DNA of 64,000 bases from Phyto melanocephala (taxonomy: Eukaryota; Arthropoda; Insecta; Diptera; Rhinophoridae), in NCBI GenBank assembly GCA_941918925.1, contig OW799234.1, positions 108,001,884 to 108,065,883 on the forward strand. The letters are read 5' to 3'. The notes beneath the pieces were generated by a model. It was given only the letters and a program-made list of their open reading frames with translations, was not told where the DNA came from and did no database searches. Position 1 is the stretch's first letter, and each line of letters starts with the position of its first letter. Of the stretch, positions 24,300-35,863 are shown one piece after another. Both the position numbers and the translations under genes were made by a program.

Positions 24300-24790
24300 T
24301 TTCTAATGACACTGAGACAAAATTGAGGTTGAATGTCGTTAATATGCCGAATTATCTTATCCTTTAGCTTATTGATGTGTGTCAAATCACATCGTGGCGG
24401 TCAACTAATATCGCTACGAAGTAAAAAAACACGGCCATTGAATTTCTCGCCCAAAAAAGTCATTGTTTCATTGGCTGTGTAGCAAGTGGCTCGATCCTGT
24501 TGGAACCCATATCCTCAATTTGTAGCCACAAGAAGTTCGTTATCATCTTTCGGTAGGAAGCATTCACCGTAACCGCTTTGGCGATCTCCTTTTTGAAGAA
24601 GTACGGCCCGATGACGCCGTCACTCTTTGTTTATGCTTTTAAACAATCCACAGTGGTGTAAGGGTGCCTCGTCGCTAAAGATGATTTTCTTTCGGCGTAT
24701 TGACGACGATGGAGATTCAGTATGCTTCAGCTGTTAAGTTACTTGAACCTTGTAAGCGTATAAATTCAAATCTTCATTCCAAATTCGCAT
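24300..24790 (-). pseudogene. Rosa-like mariner transposase relic, third Asp deleted
   Basis: Reading the minus strand with frame changes gives RIWNEDLNLYAYKVQVT, RRKKIIFSDEAPL (first catalytic aspartate), DGVIGPYFFKKEIAKAVTVN, YRKMITNFLW and FQQDRATCYTANETM (second aspartate). The reading then passes through an in-frame stop to PPRCDLTHINKLKD, so the 'TPLDYF' segment carrying the third aspartate has been deleted. The N-terminus and both terminal repeats were not found. Confidence 0.75.
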
Positions 24791-25173
24791 CAGTGAAAAA
24801 ACTTACAAAGTTAATGCAAGATAATAAAGATATTTTGAGCTTTTTGAGTTTCCATGATCAAGGATTTTTTCTTAACAGTGGTTTGTAAAGCTGCATTAAG
24901 TTTTTTTGCATACGGCGGCAAAATTTTTTAGTTTCAGATAAAATTTAAACAAAACCAAAACACATGTTTTATCCCATGGTCTTCCGGTCCCTAATTATTT
25001 TTATTTTTTATTTGTATTAAAATTATTTTTATTTAAAATTTTTTCAAAAATACATTTTCAAGGCGAATTCAATATCAGGTGATGTTAGGAAGCCAGCTGA
25101 TTGCTTTTTGCTTGTTTTATTTTTACAGCACAATGTCAAAGTTTGTTTACATTTAAATTGGTTTGTATGTGCG

Positions 25174-25334
25174 CAAGGCGAATTTATACAGGTGAAATTA
25201 TCAGCCCAGCTGATAGGGAACACTACTGTCCAACTCCATGTATAAAAAATTATTGCTTGTTTTTTATAAGTGGTATTTGACAGAGAACATCACAGCGAAT
25301 TCGCCGTTGCATATACCTGTATGAATATGCCTTG
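25174..25334. mobile_element. Inner CAAGGC element 1 (161 bp)
   Basis: It begins CAAGGCGAATTTATACAGGT and ends with the complement of CAAGGCATATTCATACAGGT. Flanked by TATGTGCG at 25166-25173 and 25335-25342. Its left 45 bp and right 35 bp closely match those of the element that directly follows. Confidence 0.8.
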
Positions 25335-25342
25335 TATGTGCG

Positions 25343-25710
25343 CAAGGCGAATTCATACAGGTGAAATTATCAGCCCAGCTGAATGGGAGACTTTATGTCA
25401 AAATTGGTTGAATTTGCCTTATTAGTGCAGGGAAGGGAAATGTGATTTTAAATTCTGTATTAAACAATTAACTTACATGTACTTTTTTCATGATAAATGT
25501 GCTAAATTAATGTATATTTGTTGCTTTTGCGTCATTAATAATGTGTTTGAAACAATTATATCCTTTTTTTAATCAAATTTTATTATATTTAATATGTAAA
25601 AACAACTTCTCCATCCCTGATATACGAAGTGGCCTTGACATAAAACATCTCATGAAAAGTTGCTTTGTTGTATTAATTCGCCGTTGCATATACCATATGG
25701 ATATGCCTTG
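25343..25710. mobile_element. Inner CAAGGC element 2 (368 bp)
   Basis: It begins CAAGGCGAATTCATACAGGT directly after the TATGTGCG that closes element 1, and ends 'ggatatgccttg' followed by a third TATGTGCG (25711-25718). The right end shares 'aattcgccgttgcatatacc' with element 1. The interior is longer, and the right terminal repeat is more diverged. Confidence 0.75.
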
Positions 25711-26143
25711 TATGTGCGTTAGTTGCAAATTTATATAAAAGTGGTAAAATTTGTGAAAAATAATTGTAAAAATACTACTATTTGAGCAATATCTTATTGG
25801 AAAATAAGTAAAATACAATTTATAATTGGAATAAACAACATTTCTAATGTTTTTAATTCAAAAAATACAAAATTTCCGTTGTGTTTGTCCTAGTAATTAA
25901 AAGTCGTGAAAATTGTGAAAATTTTTAAAAAAAAACACAAATATGTTATAAAAATTAGCACATGTTTATGCAATAAATTAAAACTACTTATTTATTTCAA
26001 AACTTTCCGCGTAAATTTATAAAAATAAAATTTTAATTAAAAGTAAACAAAACAGTTTTTTTTGTGTTTTGACATTCTCTTGGCCTTTTTGTGCTTGTTG
26101 CAGGGTTGTTATCACCTGATAGTGAATTCGCCTTGTACATTTT

Positions 26144-29100
26144 CAAATTTTTTTTTAACAAATTTTCTAACAGACAATTTTTATTTAAATATATTTTTGA
26201 TAAATTTTTGCGTAAAATTATTTCTAGTGAATTTTATGATTTTAGTAAACTTTTCTGAACTCGATATTTACGAATGTCCTTTATACATACATATATAGAA
26301 ATAAAATAAGAAATTCTTTATTTTTATGTAAAATTTCCTTAAGATTTTTTTCCGAAAGTTTTCAACTAAACTTTAACTTATATATTTTTGACCTAAAAAA
26401 GATTTTCCATTTAAGTATGCATTGTATATGTTAAGATTACTTTAAATAAATGTTTTTGTTTTTTCAGAACTTTGTTCTAAATTCATTATTTCTTACAGGA
26501 ATTTTTGATGATGTTCAAAATTAGTGTCTTTACTACCGTTAAAGCTAAAAGCTTGAATCTTAAATTTGAGGAAATTAAAATTACATTTGGTGAAATGCAA
26601 GCTACTCGATATTGATAAAGTGTGGCAGCAGGTAACGAAAATTCTAGTTCTTCGCAGAGCACAGAGCAATGACATCTCTCACACAGATCATTGATCCTCA
26701 TCTTTTTTTAAATTTCCTTTCAATTATAGAAAAAGAGAAACCGAAAATTACCCTAAACAAAAAACAACAGTTGAATAACCGGTGGCTAAAACTAAAATTT
26801 ATAAAGAAAAATTAAAAAAAAAATGTGTTATAGGTACTTGTTAAAAAGAAAAGAAGAAAACTTAAAGATGCAACTAATGAAAGAAAAAAAATTCTGTACA
26901 CAACATACTGAACTGATCAGTAGCAGAACAGAAACGAACACCACTACAACCCTCATCGATATAACAATGCAGAAAGGTGCATTCACCACATCAAGAGAGA
27001 GAGAGAAAACGAGAGCATCCTTGCACACCTGTCACTATCATTTGATGATTCTATACACACCAATAATTTACTAGCCACATTTCGTTTTCAACAGAATTCG
27101 TCCTTAAAACGTAACATTTTTACACAGAACCTAAAACCCATTTAGTAATAAAAACGTAAGAAGAAGAAAAAATACAATAAAAAATATATATTTTTAACTG
27201 GCAAAAGTATAATGTGTGTAAACAGATCACTTTGAGGATCACTGTCTGGCATCAAATTACATTCCAACAAATTGCATCCCCTTGTTAAATAATTTTTTCG
27301 ATTTCATACTCATTCTGTTTCGTCTCGACCGTATAAAGCAAGTAAATATTCTAGCCACACGTATGTTTCCATTTCATTTCAAACACCTGAGTTCAAAAGA
27401 AAAATTAAAAAAATAAACTGAAGCTTATTATGTTGTATGTTGAAGAGTAATAGTGCGGGGGGAACCTTTTAATTCATATGATAAAATTGGCTACATAAAA
27501 GAACTTAATACTTGACGAGTTTTTTTTGTTCTTTTTATTTATTTGTTTATTATGTTGATGATCTGGATAAAAGTGCTTAATCAACTGGAATTCAAAAAAA
27601 AAAAGCTAAACAAAATAATAAAAAAGAAACAAAGTCACATGAATCGTCATCATCACTCATACTTGATATTGGAGTAGAGGAGACGTTTTTACTCTTATTA
27701 AATTTAGTGGCAGACACTGCTTACGATGACACAGTTTGTGTGTGGTTTTGTTTTGTGAGGTGTAATCTAAACGTAACAGCAGCAACAGAAAATGTGACAA
27801 TAGTAGGAATAGTGACAACCAAGCAGCAGGTAATTTGAGTCCTTAATCGGAAGTCGGAAATGATGGTCTGTTAATGCTTGATTAATTTTCACTGTTATAC
27901 ATTTACATATACAAACAAACTTTGATACACATACATATGTATGTATGAATGAATGTAAGTGCATATGTTTTATTTATAAGAATTTATTTATAAGAATTTC
28001 GTTGTATAAATTGTGAAGGAAGTTTTTTCCTATTAAAGTTGGCAACTTTGGCAAACTTGAAGACAATGTCCGTAAGATCTTTATTATTAGATTTTTTTTT
28101 ATAAATTTTAAAATCTTTTTCAGTCAAATTAATAAGAATTAAAAAAGTTTTTTTTAAGAGACTTATAAATAAAATTTTCATAAAAAATCTGTTTTATAAG
28201 TCCTTTTTATCCCTCAATAATTTTAATGAATATGACAGTTTACTTTCAACAAAGCTTTCATGAACACATAGTTTAAAGGATATTTTTATTTTTTTTTTTT
28301 TAGTTTTATAACTTCTATGTGTTTTTTAAAAAACTCTTTCTATTCACTATATTTATTAAAATATCTTTAAAATAATTCTACTCGAAATAAAACTTATCGA
28401 TTTTTAAAAAAATAAAAAAATGTTGGTGTTTTTTTAACAAAGAATTTTCAATGTATTTATAAAACGTAATTAATTAAATTAAATTAATATTAAAATAATG
28501 AGTTGAAATACCAATGCATAAGAAGTGAAATCTCATTAGCATTTTAACGTATTGTTTGGTAACGAAAGTAAATGGTGTTTTTTTTTTGAAGTGGATACAT
28601 TTTAAATGAAAAAGAATAGGGAACAATTTCTTTAATATCTAAAAAATTTATATAACTTTATTGAACCAACAATTTTATGGCATTTATGTCTGATAATGGA
28701 ATGATTTCGGGATGTCAGCACAAGAAATACTTTTGAAATAATATTGCCTAATTAGTACTCTGTTTATAACGTAAAAAACATATGAAATATTTATGTCAAC
28801 ATTTAACAACACTTTATTTCGTATGAAATAATAATATGAACAACGTTATTCCATACGAAATTCAAAGCAAGAGCCGATCGATTTTTTTTTTTTTGTTTGC
28901 TCGATTTAAATTATTAAATTATTTTTGTATGTCAAATTCTTCGTGTGAAATAACTAGTGTAAACTAGTGTATAACAAGTCAAACCGAATACTAGGCTATA
29001 GTCGACAGTTGAGTAGATAATTTTGAAAATATTTTATTTAAGGAGTCTATTGTTTGAAGCATCATTTAGTCGAAAAGACCTGTTTTAAATAAAATCTCAA

Positions 29101-31157
29101 GCAGTGATTTTCTGAAGGATGAAGGATGTCTGGAAGATTTTATGCGGATGGTGGTGTTTTACACTCCAAATACGTCAATTATACTTTTCGAAATGCCTAT
29201 GAAGCCAAAAGTTGTTCTTATTACTGCAGAAAATATTTGCAATATTAACAAAGTAATATGAGGATTGACTTTTATATTTCGTAATTAGAGACAACAAATT
29301 ATTGAAAATGGCTTTACATCTTTTCAAAATAATTTCTATGAAGATCAATACACTTTTTCACATGTGTGAACATTTGTTCGAAGCATTTTTTTCATTTCGA
29401 TTCGGGGTTTGCTCGTCTTAGATGACCCATACAGTCGAAACCTATTAAAATTTGGTCTCATACACGTATATCCACGATTCGTCACTGCGATCTTTTTTTT
29501 TAGTATTTCTTGCGACCAGTCGACACGAGCCTTATTTTAAGCGATTGTCAGATTATGTGAGATTTAACTTTTTTACAAATCATGTTAGAGTGGACCAAAA
29601 GTCACCATGGAGTTTAACAATTTATGTTAAATTTGTTTATTATTATCCATTTTAACAAAAAATAAAACACACATTTTTAAGTCCATGGTGTCTTTTGGCT
29701 AACATTGTATTTCCACAATAAATTTTCAAACATTACTTCAACTTTAGTCTATTTATTACGAATTGCTTACTACTGATCTAAGAATATTATCAAGAGTAGA
29801 TTGGCTGTCACAAAAAGTATCGAATTTGAAAAAAAGATACCTGCCTGCTATATATGAAGATGCAGATTTTTACGCCTCATATCCACGTAGCAATTTTCAT
29901 TGCTAAGCATTAGCAGAAACGTCGGCAGAATAACGGCACTTTATTGCTAAAGTATGTTTATTTTCATTGGGTGGAGAACACGACACAAGTATTTGATTTA
30001 TAAAATTTAATATATTTGTTTACACTTTTATGGGATTTTGTTTGCAATACTTCACTCTAAATTATAATCAGGTAAAATTATTTTAATTTTCCTTTGTTTC
30101 TGCAAAAAAAAAGATGAAATTCAAAGAAAATTGAATGACAGCTTATTGCGGCAATAATTGCTCAAGCAATTAGCAGAGCAATGATTGCGCAATAAATTGC
30201 TAACAAATACTTAACTACATTATTTTAAATAAAAAAAATTTTATGCTAAAGGTTAAAAATTTTACTGAAAATAATTATGTTTGGAATTACAAATCAATTA
30301 CTGAGGATAACATCACTTCGAAACCATATCCTCTAGCAGTCTCTAACATCGCAAAAAAAAAGAAAACAAAAATGTTGACACAAAAATCGTAACATTGTCG
30401 ACTAAATATTTTAAGGTTATGGTATTGTCAGTTCTCCAACCTAACGGTATGATATTTTACATCTAACAGTGGTGCAATCTTACTTGTACAATCAATAAAA
30501 TTTTATTTAATTTTTTTTTTAATTTTTTTCATTCTAAAACATTTATGCTACATAAAACTAAAAAACTTGTACTATTTAGTACACAACGAACACTAAAAAA
30601 ATCAATAATATGCCTTTTATTAACCTTTTTTAATCAATTGAGTAATGATCGTAAAAATATTTTCGTTTTTTTTTCTAATAATAATAAAAGAAACATCATT
30701 GAATTTTAAGAAATCAAAACAAATACCAACCAATACATGTGGAGACGCACACAGTCATACAACGCGTGTGGGTTGCATTACCAATGAAGTATGGTACAGC
30801 ATTTTAATAGCGACATTTTGGTTTTACCAAAGTTATTGTTGTTGCTGATGGGAATGCAGACATTTGAGGCCAAACCATCAAGACAACATCAACTTTACGC
30901 CATACAAACACACACACATTTCCATAGAGCTCGCGGTATGGATCAATTCAAATGTGTTGGATCAACAAAGGGCACACTGTGTGTGTTTTTGTTTTTTTGT
31001 TAAAATAACAACAACAATAAACTGATCCAACCGTATGATTTTGGTATCTGAACAATCACCAATAAGGTACTGAATGCTAAAATAATACAACAACGACAAA
31101 AATAACCAAAAAAATACAGCAGCATAATGTATGTTGATAGCTATATATGTATGTATG
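26144..31157. other. AT-rich noncoding DNA
   Basis: About 5 kb without a supported gene or clear transposon. Purine-rich and GA-rich patches occur near 26990-27015. At 29893-30204 ATTGC/GCAAT-type repeats in opposite orientation may mark an old MITE, but no target duplication was found. ORFs at 26823-27074 and 29452-29655 have no motif. Confidence 0.55.
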
Positions 31158-31159
31158 TA

Positions 31160-31389
31160 CAGTGGCTCACAGCTTATTTTATGCAGTGCACTTTTTTATT
31201 TTTGAAGCTCTGTAAAAAAAAAACTAACAGGAACTGAAAACAGAAGTTCATGTCATTAAAAAGGGAAACCTTATTATTTAACAAAAAAATTTCATTTATT
31301 TCAAAAATGTACATTTTAATATATTACAACTAAAAAAAACAGAAAACACTCCTTTTTTCATCTCACAGCTTATTGTATGCAGGCACGTA
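31160..31389. repeat. Tc1 left inverted repeat with two DR motifs
   Basis: CACAGCTTATTTTATGCAG in the outer position and CACAGCTTATTGTATGCAG in the inner one, about 198 bp apart; presumed transposase binding sites. Confidence 0.85.
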
Positions 31390-31430
31390 TGGTTTTCAGA
31401 AAATCAAAATAAAACTGGAAATTAACCAAT

Positions 31431-32450
31431 TTAATATTTTGTGTGATAGCCTCTGTTATCTATTACAGATTTAAGACGATTTGGCATAGAATCGACCAGT
31501 TTTTGTGTAACATCTGGCGAAATATTTGCCCACTCCGTCAAAAGAGCTTGTTTCAAATAGTTTTTGCTTGAAATTTTGTGTTTTCTTATGTTATTTTCTA
31601 ATATCGACCATAAATTCTGTATAACATTAAGGTCTGGCGACTGTGCTGGCGGTGTCATCAAATGTGGGCAGTTATATATCAGCCAAGTTTGCACAATACC
31701 CGATTTGTGCTTTGGATCGTTATCCTGGTAAAATCGAAAATCGAATTTTATACCCAGGTTCTCAGCGCTCACCAACAAGTTGTCTTTAAGTATCTGGAGG
31801 TACTTAAATTTATCCATGGTTGTTTCAATAAAAGTTAATTTTCCAGTACCAGCAGCCGACATACAGGCCCAAACCATGTCACTGCCACCACCATGCTTTA
31901 CTGTTGCTTTAAGGTTTTCTTTGTTGAGTTCTGTATTTGGTTTCCGCCATACATACGACATGCCATCGGAACCAAAGAGGTTAAACTTAGATTCATCTGC
32001 AAATATGACCGAATTCCAAAATGCAGATTCTCTTGAGACGTGCTTCTTGGGACAATTTAACCTCCATAGCCTATTTTTCGGGTTAATAAACGGTTTCTTG
32101 CGTGCAACTCGGCCATTAAAATCATGTTGGCGCAGGACGCGACGAACAGTTTCCACGCAGCATTGTTTGCCCAGTTCAGCTTTAACTTCAAACGTCAATT
32201 TTGGAGCTGAGAGCTTTGAGTTCGCCCTTATTTTTCGCAAAATATGTCGCTCGTCATGTTCCGTAAAAAATTTATTTGGTGGTTTTCTGCCTTTGTTATA
32301 AACCCGATTTTCACGGATGAAGCGCTTAATGATTTTTTGAACTGTGGAAGCATTAATATTAACCATTTCTGCTATTTTTCGCTGTGAGTGGCCATTTTTA
32401 AAATGGTTTAAAACCAATTTTCGCTGCTCTATCGTTGTTCGCGGACTCAT
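31431..32450 (-). CDS. Tc1-like transposase, third catalytic Glu replaced by Gln
   Basis: A 339-residue protein of normal Tc1 length, uninterrupted, starting at an ATG. The bipartite helix-turn-helix domain covers about residues 1-110 (HSQRKIAEMVNINASTVQKI; then KLSAPKLTFEV). A GRKP-like AT-hook linker is near 54-57. The RNase H-fold domain has catalytic D152 (FADESKF) and D243 (YQDNDPKHKS). The third residue, 34 positions further on, should be the E of 'SPDLNPIENLW' but is Q278 (SPDLNVIQNLW; codon CAG at 31617-31619). The glycine-rich box is also altered (GGGSDMVWACMS). A carboxamide there is expected to abolish metal-dependent cleavage, so the protein may bind DNA but not cut it. Subfamily (Bari-like or other) is not settled. 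Confidence 0.95.
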   Translation of the reverse strand: MSPRTTIEQRKLVLNHFKNGHSQRKIAEMVNINASTVQKIIKRFIRENRVYNKGRKPPNKFFTEHDERHILRKIRANSKLSAPKLTFEVKAELGKQCCVETVRRVLRQHDFNGRVARKKPFINPKNRLWRLNCPKKHVSRESAFWNSVIFADESKFNLFGSDGMSYVWRKPNTELNKENLKATVKHGGGSDMVWACMSAAGTGKLTFIETTMDKFKYLQILKDNLLVSAENLGIKFDFRFYQDNDPKHKSGIVQTWLIYNCPHLMTPPAQSPDLNVIQNLWSILENNIRKHKISSKNYLKQALLTEWANISPDVTQKLVDSMPNRLKSVIDNRGYHTKY

Positions 32451-32579
32451 CTCAATTTTTCTTAATTGACACTTTATATAATCAAATCAGACTAACAATT
32501 CAACGCAAAACATTACTAGATTTAAAAAAAAGAATGAAAAAAAAACAAAAAAGTTGCATTCAAGTACCGTTACAGTAGA

Positions 32580-32808
32580 AAATAACTGCATAAAACAAGC
32601 TGTGAGATAAAATTAAGGACATTTTTTGTTTTTTTACTTTTAAATGGTTAAAACGTAAACTTTTGCAGAACATGATATTTTTTTGTTAAATAATAGCGTT
32701 TCGTCTTTAAAATGATTCCAAGTTCTTTTTAAAGTTCCTTTTAGTTTTGTTTATACAGAGCTTTAAAAATAAAAAAATGCACTGCATAAAATAAGCTGTG
32801 AGCCACTG
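32580..32808. repeat. Tc1 right inverted repeat with two DR motifs
   Basis: Mirror of the left arm: inner CTGCATAAAACAAGCTGTGA and outer CTGCATAAAATAAGCTGTGA. The material between them also aligns with the left arm (for example TATTATTTAACAAAAAAAT). Confidence 0.85.
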
Positions 32809-32810
32809 TA

Positions 32811-34547
32811 TATTAAACTGATTATCGATTAAGTTTAGTACTTTGTGTTATGTACCCTACTAATGTTATTGTATATTGAGAGGAACATCAAGAAAAAAGG
32901 CATCGTAATGGAAAGCACATTTAATTTTACTTTTAATACACAATTCTTTTTTTTTTTATCAATTTTACAAGTTTAAAAAAATGTTGAATTGATTTTCCTA
33001 TTTAAAGAATTATGTACGAAATTATCTATAAGCTTTATTATAAATTTTCCTACAATATTGAAAGTATATTTTTTACAAGATTTTAATTTTTAGTTTTAAA
33101 ACAATTTTAATTTTTGTATTTAATTGTTAATAAAAAGAAAAATTAAAAATATATTTTTATAAATATAATCATCATTTGAATCATTAAAAATATGAATTTT
33201 GAAAATATGTTTCTATTTCATTTCCATAAATATCTTATAAAGAAATTAACTTTTTTTATTGAGTTATCAATTGACTTATGTATGAAGAACTTATTTATTA
33301 AAAGAAATATTCAAAGTATTTCTATAAAGTTTCAGGCAGAGGCGAAGGTCAATTAGAACCATTTAAGAAAATTTATTTTTAAAATATATTCCTAATTAAG
33401 TTTGATTGGAAAAAATAATTTCAGAAACGCATTTGTGTTTAGCTTGGTACCAAAGTTTTTTTTTCCCCCCCAAAATACGTACAATCCTTTTCGATCTAAA
33501 ACCGAGACTGATACATCTTAGAGCTTGCATTTCTTACAGATGTTCAATTTATTAAATATTTAAAATAAATTTAAGAACAGCTGCACTTATTTCGGCATTT
33601 TTTTTTAAATGCTTGACATAACATAATTTAGATATGTTCTTATTTAATAATTGCCTACGCCCACTTTTTTAATTTATTTAAAATAAATAATTATACATAT
33701 ATTTAACAAAATTAATTATATTTTACTCTACATTAGCACATGCAAGTGCAAGTGAAAAAAGTCAATACATTAAAAATTTTTTATTAACGCAACCACACTT
33801 TTGCTACCTGCGACTTAGCTTGCAATGAAATTTTAAAGCAAGTAAAATATACACACTTACGGCAATTAAAGTGACAAGACGAAAAACAGTGCTGTCGAAT
33901 ATTGAGTTTTTTGTTAACTCACTTGTATTTGATACAATTGTGGTAAACAATTTAGCTAATTTTTTGCATATATAGATGAAGAATATTAAGAAAAAGCAAA
34001 GATATTCATTTATAATGTAAGTCTTAACAATAAATATCAATTTTTAATAAAAAAAAAATATATATATTAAAAATTATTGCCAGGTAACGTTCAATAGTGA
34101 CTACTTGGCAACACTTAGTTAACAATTTAAGTAGTACCATTTATTTTGAAGGTTTGTTGTTGACGACATTTTAAAAATAAACTTACACAGTGCTGTGCAG
34201 CCACATTTTTTTTCTGATTTCTCCTGATTTTCGTTAGTAATATGAATACACTACTTGCAAGTAATTACTTGCTAGTGGCTATATGTAAAGCTTAAAAATG
34301 GTTTTAACGGAATTTTTTTTCTTAAAATTTTAGGTGAATGTAACACCCACTTCCATAACAAACCAACAGTTTTTGCCGTATATCTTAAGTATTGTTATAC
34401 CGAAAATCTCTTAAATTTTCGTAGGATATTATAATAACTTGCCTAGTTGAGTTAAAAATGAGCTGGAGAAAAAATATATAAGTTATATAGAAATTTATTA
34501 TATCTGTTATCTTAAAACTTTGTGTGTTTTCTTTCTATTTCAACAAT
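32811..34547. other. AT-rich noncoding DNA
   Basis: No gene or element recognised. Confidence 0.6.
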
Positions 34548-34615
34548 CTTATTGCAACCAAAAATTGATATGATCGGAGCAGGGGAAGTGATATTCCCCA
34601 TACCAAAAAAAAAAA

Positions 34616-35863
34616 AACAAGTAAGAGCGCTATATTCGGCCGTGCCGAATCTTATATAGCCTTCACAACGTGTAGTCATGAAATAACAGTAGTTTGTGTC
34701 ACCATTCATCCCATATGAAATACGTAAACACATATCACGAATTCCACAGAAAAGTCATCCGTCACACATGTGCGTGACGATGTTAAAAATTAGTAAAAGA
34801 TGAATATATATATATTTTTTTCAGATAATATAACTTTTCGTATAATCTAAGATTGCTTCTTCTAGCTGTTAAAAATATGAATTTTTATCTGAAGTAAATT
34901 CGCAGAAATTTTTGATAGAAACTGACATAAAATGTTCAAAAGGTAAATTTTGTAACATGTGCGTACGATACATTTTGATTTATACTAACGAAATTAGAAA
35001 ACCTATTAATAAGTGCTTTATAAATTTTTAAAAGAGCATAAAATTAAATAATAATAGCGGCAAATCTGCTTTAACAAAAGATATTTTTTAACAAAATTAG
35101 TTGCAATTATTCGCACTCTGTAACAGTGCGTGACATGGATTTTATGATATATAAAAACATCCCATTGTATAATTATATATTCACGTATGTTTGTTAAAAA
35201 AAACGAAAAAAAAAAAAAATTAAAAAAAAAAATTTTAAAAAAAAATTTAAAAAAAAAAATTTAAAAAAAAAATTTAAAAAAAAATTATTATTAATATAAA
35301 ATATATATAAAACAAAAAAAAAATAAAAAAAAATTTTTAAAAAATAAAAAAAAATTAAAAAAAAAATAATAATAAAAATATAAATAATATGTTAAATAAA
35401 TAATAAAAAATTATATACAAAAAAAATTAAAAAAAAAATTTTAAAAAAATTTTGTTTTGGCTCAGCTGGGATTCAATGCCACGTTTTCTCTAACCAGTAT
35501 ACACGTTTGTATGTATGTTGTTGTTGTAATGTTGTTTTTGTGAAAAAAAAAATCGAGGTGGTCGTGGGTTTTTGCTCATATCTATGTTGTTTATGTACCG
35601 ATGTTTCTGATTTTCAATACTGATCTACTCCCAAATATTTCTGATATTTTAATACCTTACCCGGGTCCAACCTATGTCGGGGGGCTTCAAAAAGTTGATT
35701 TCAACATACACACGGACATACTGACAGGGCTTAATCGACTCCCCTATTCATAAGCTTTCAGAAAATATATACTTTATGGGGTCGGAAATGAAAATTGTAC
35801 AAATTTCACACGGAATGACAAACCTATATATACCCTTTTTCACTGTGTGAAGGGTATAAAAAA
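34616..35863 (+). mobile_element. DINE-1-like element, most complete copy
   Basis: 5' module AACAAGTAAGAGCGCTATAT then TCGGCCGTGCCGAATC and 'cttcacaacgtgtagtcatg'. An A-rich array of about 250 bp lies in the middle, then GGCTCAGCTGGGATTC, 'accagtatacacgtttgtatg', GTTGTTGTTG, 'gtggtcgtgggtttttgctc', 'cacacggacatactgacagggcttaatcgact', TTTATGGGGTCGGAAATG and the closing hairpin ATACCCTTTTTCACTGTGTG plus AAGGGTATAAA. It has no ORF. The pieces seen elsewhere in the window can all be placed on this copy. Confidence 0.8.
35195..35455. repeat. Low-complexity (A)nT array
   Basis: Runs of 5-12 A interrupted by T or TT make up about 260 bp inside the DINE-1-like copy. The minus-strand copy at 51.6-53.2 kb has the complementary T-rich array at the same place. 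Confidence 0.9.

Larger units (their letters stand above)
25059..26135. mobile_element. Non-autonomous element, 25-bp TIRs and 8-bp TSD
   Basis: The left end (25059-25083) starts CAAGGCGAATTCA and continues TATCAGGTGAT after one variable base. The right end (26111-26135) is its reverse complement with a single mismatch in 25. Both are flanked by TACATTTT (25051-25058 and 26136-26143). An 8-bp duplication fits hAT or P superfamily; CAAGG is unlike the common hAT CAG/TAG start, so the superfamily is left open. No transposase is present. Two further related elements sit inside. Confidence 0.85.
31160..32808 (-). mobile_element. Full-length Tc1-like transposon (IR/DR type)
   Basis: 1649 bp, flanked by TA at 31158-31159 and 32809-32810. 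Both ends start CAGTGGCTCACAGCTTATTT, and the first 55 bp match almost perfectly. Each arm of about 230 bp carries a second copy of the motif: outer left 31166-31190, inner left 31361-31386, inner right 32582-32607, outer right at 32778-32802. This inverted-repeat/direct-repeat layout is known from Bari-, Paris/S- and Sleeping Beauty-like Tc1 elements. A single uninterrupted transposase gene fills the middle. Confidence 0.95.

Noticed and set aside
26823..27074. 83-codon ORF with basic composition
   Set aside because: Low-complexity lysine/threonine-rich reading through purine-rich DNA; an antisense ORF of similar size exists, and no motif is seen.
29893..30204. MITE with TAGCAATTT-type ends
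   Set aside because: Inverted similarity is short and imperfect, and no target duplication was found; it may be chance repetition of ATTGC.
31141..31159. (TATG)n tract as a Tc1 feature
   Set aside because: It is outside the element's TA duplication; simple pre-existing target DNA.
31780..32301. 173-codon plus-strand ORF
   Set aside because: It lies antisense to the Tc1 transposase and has no motif of its own; a shadow of the real gene.
35195..35455. Poly-A tail of a processed retroposon
   Set aside because: The same A/T block occurs internally in another DINE-like copy in complementary form, so it is part of that element.
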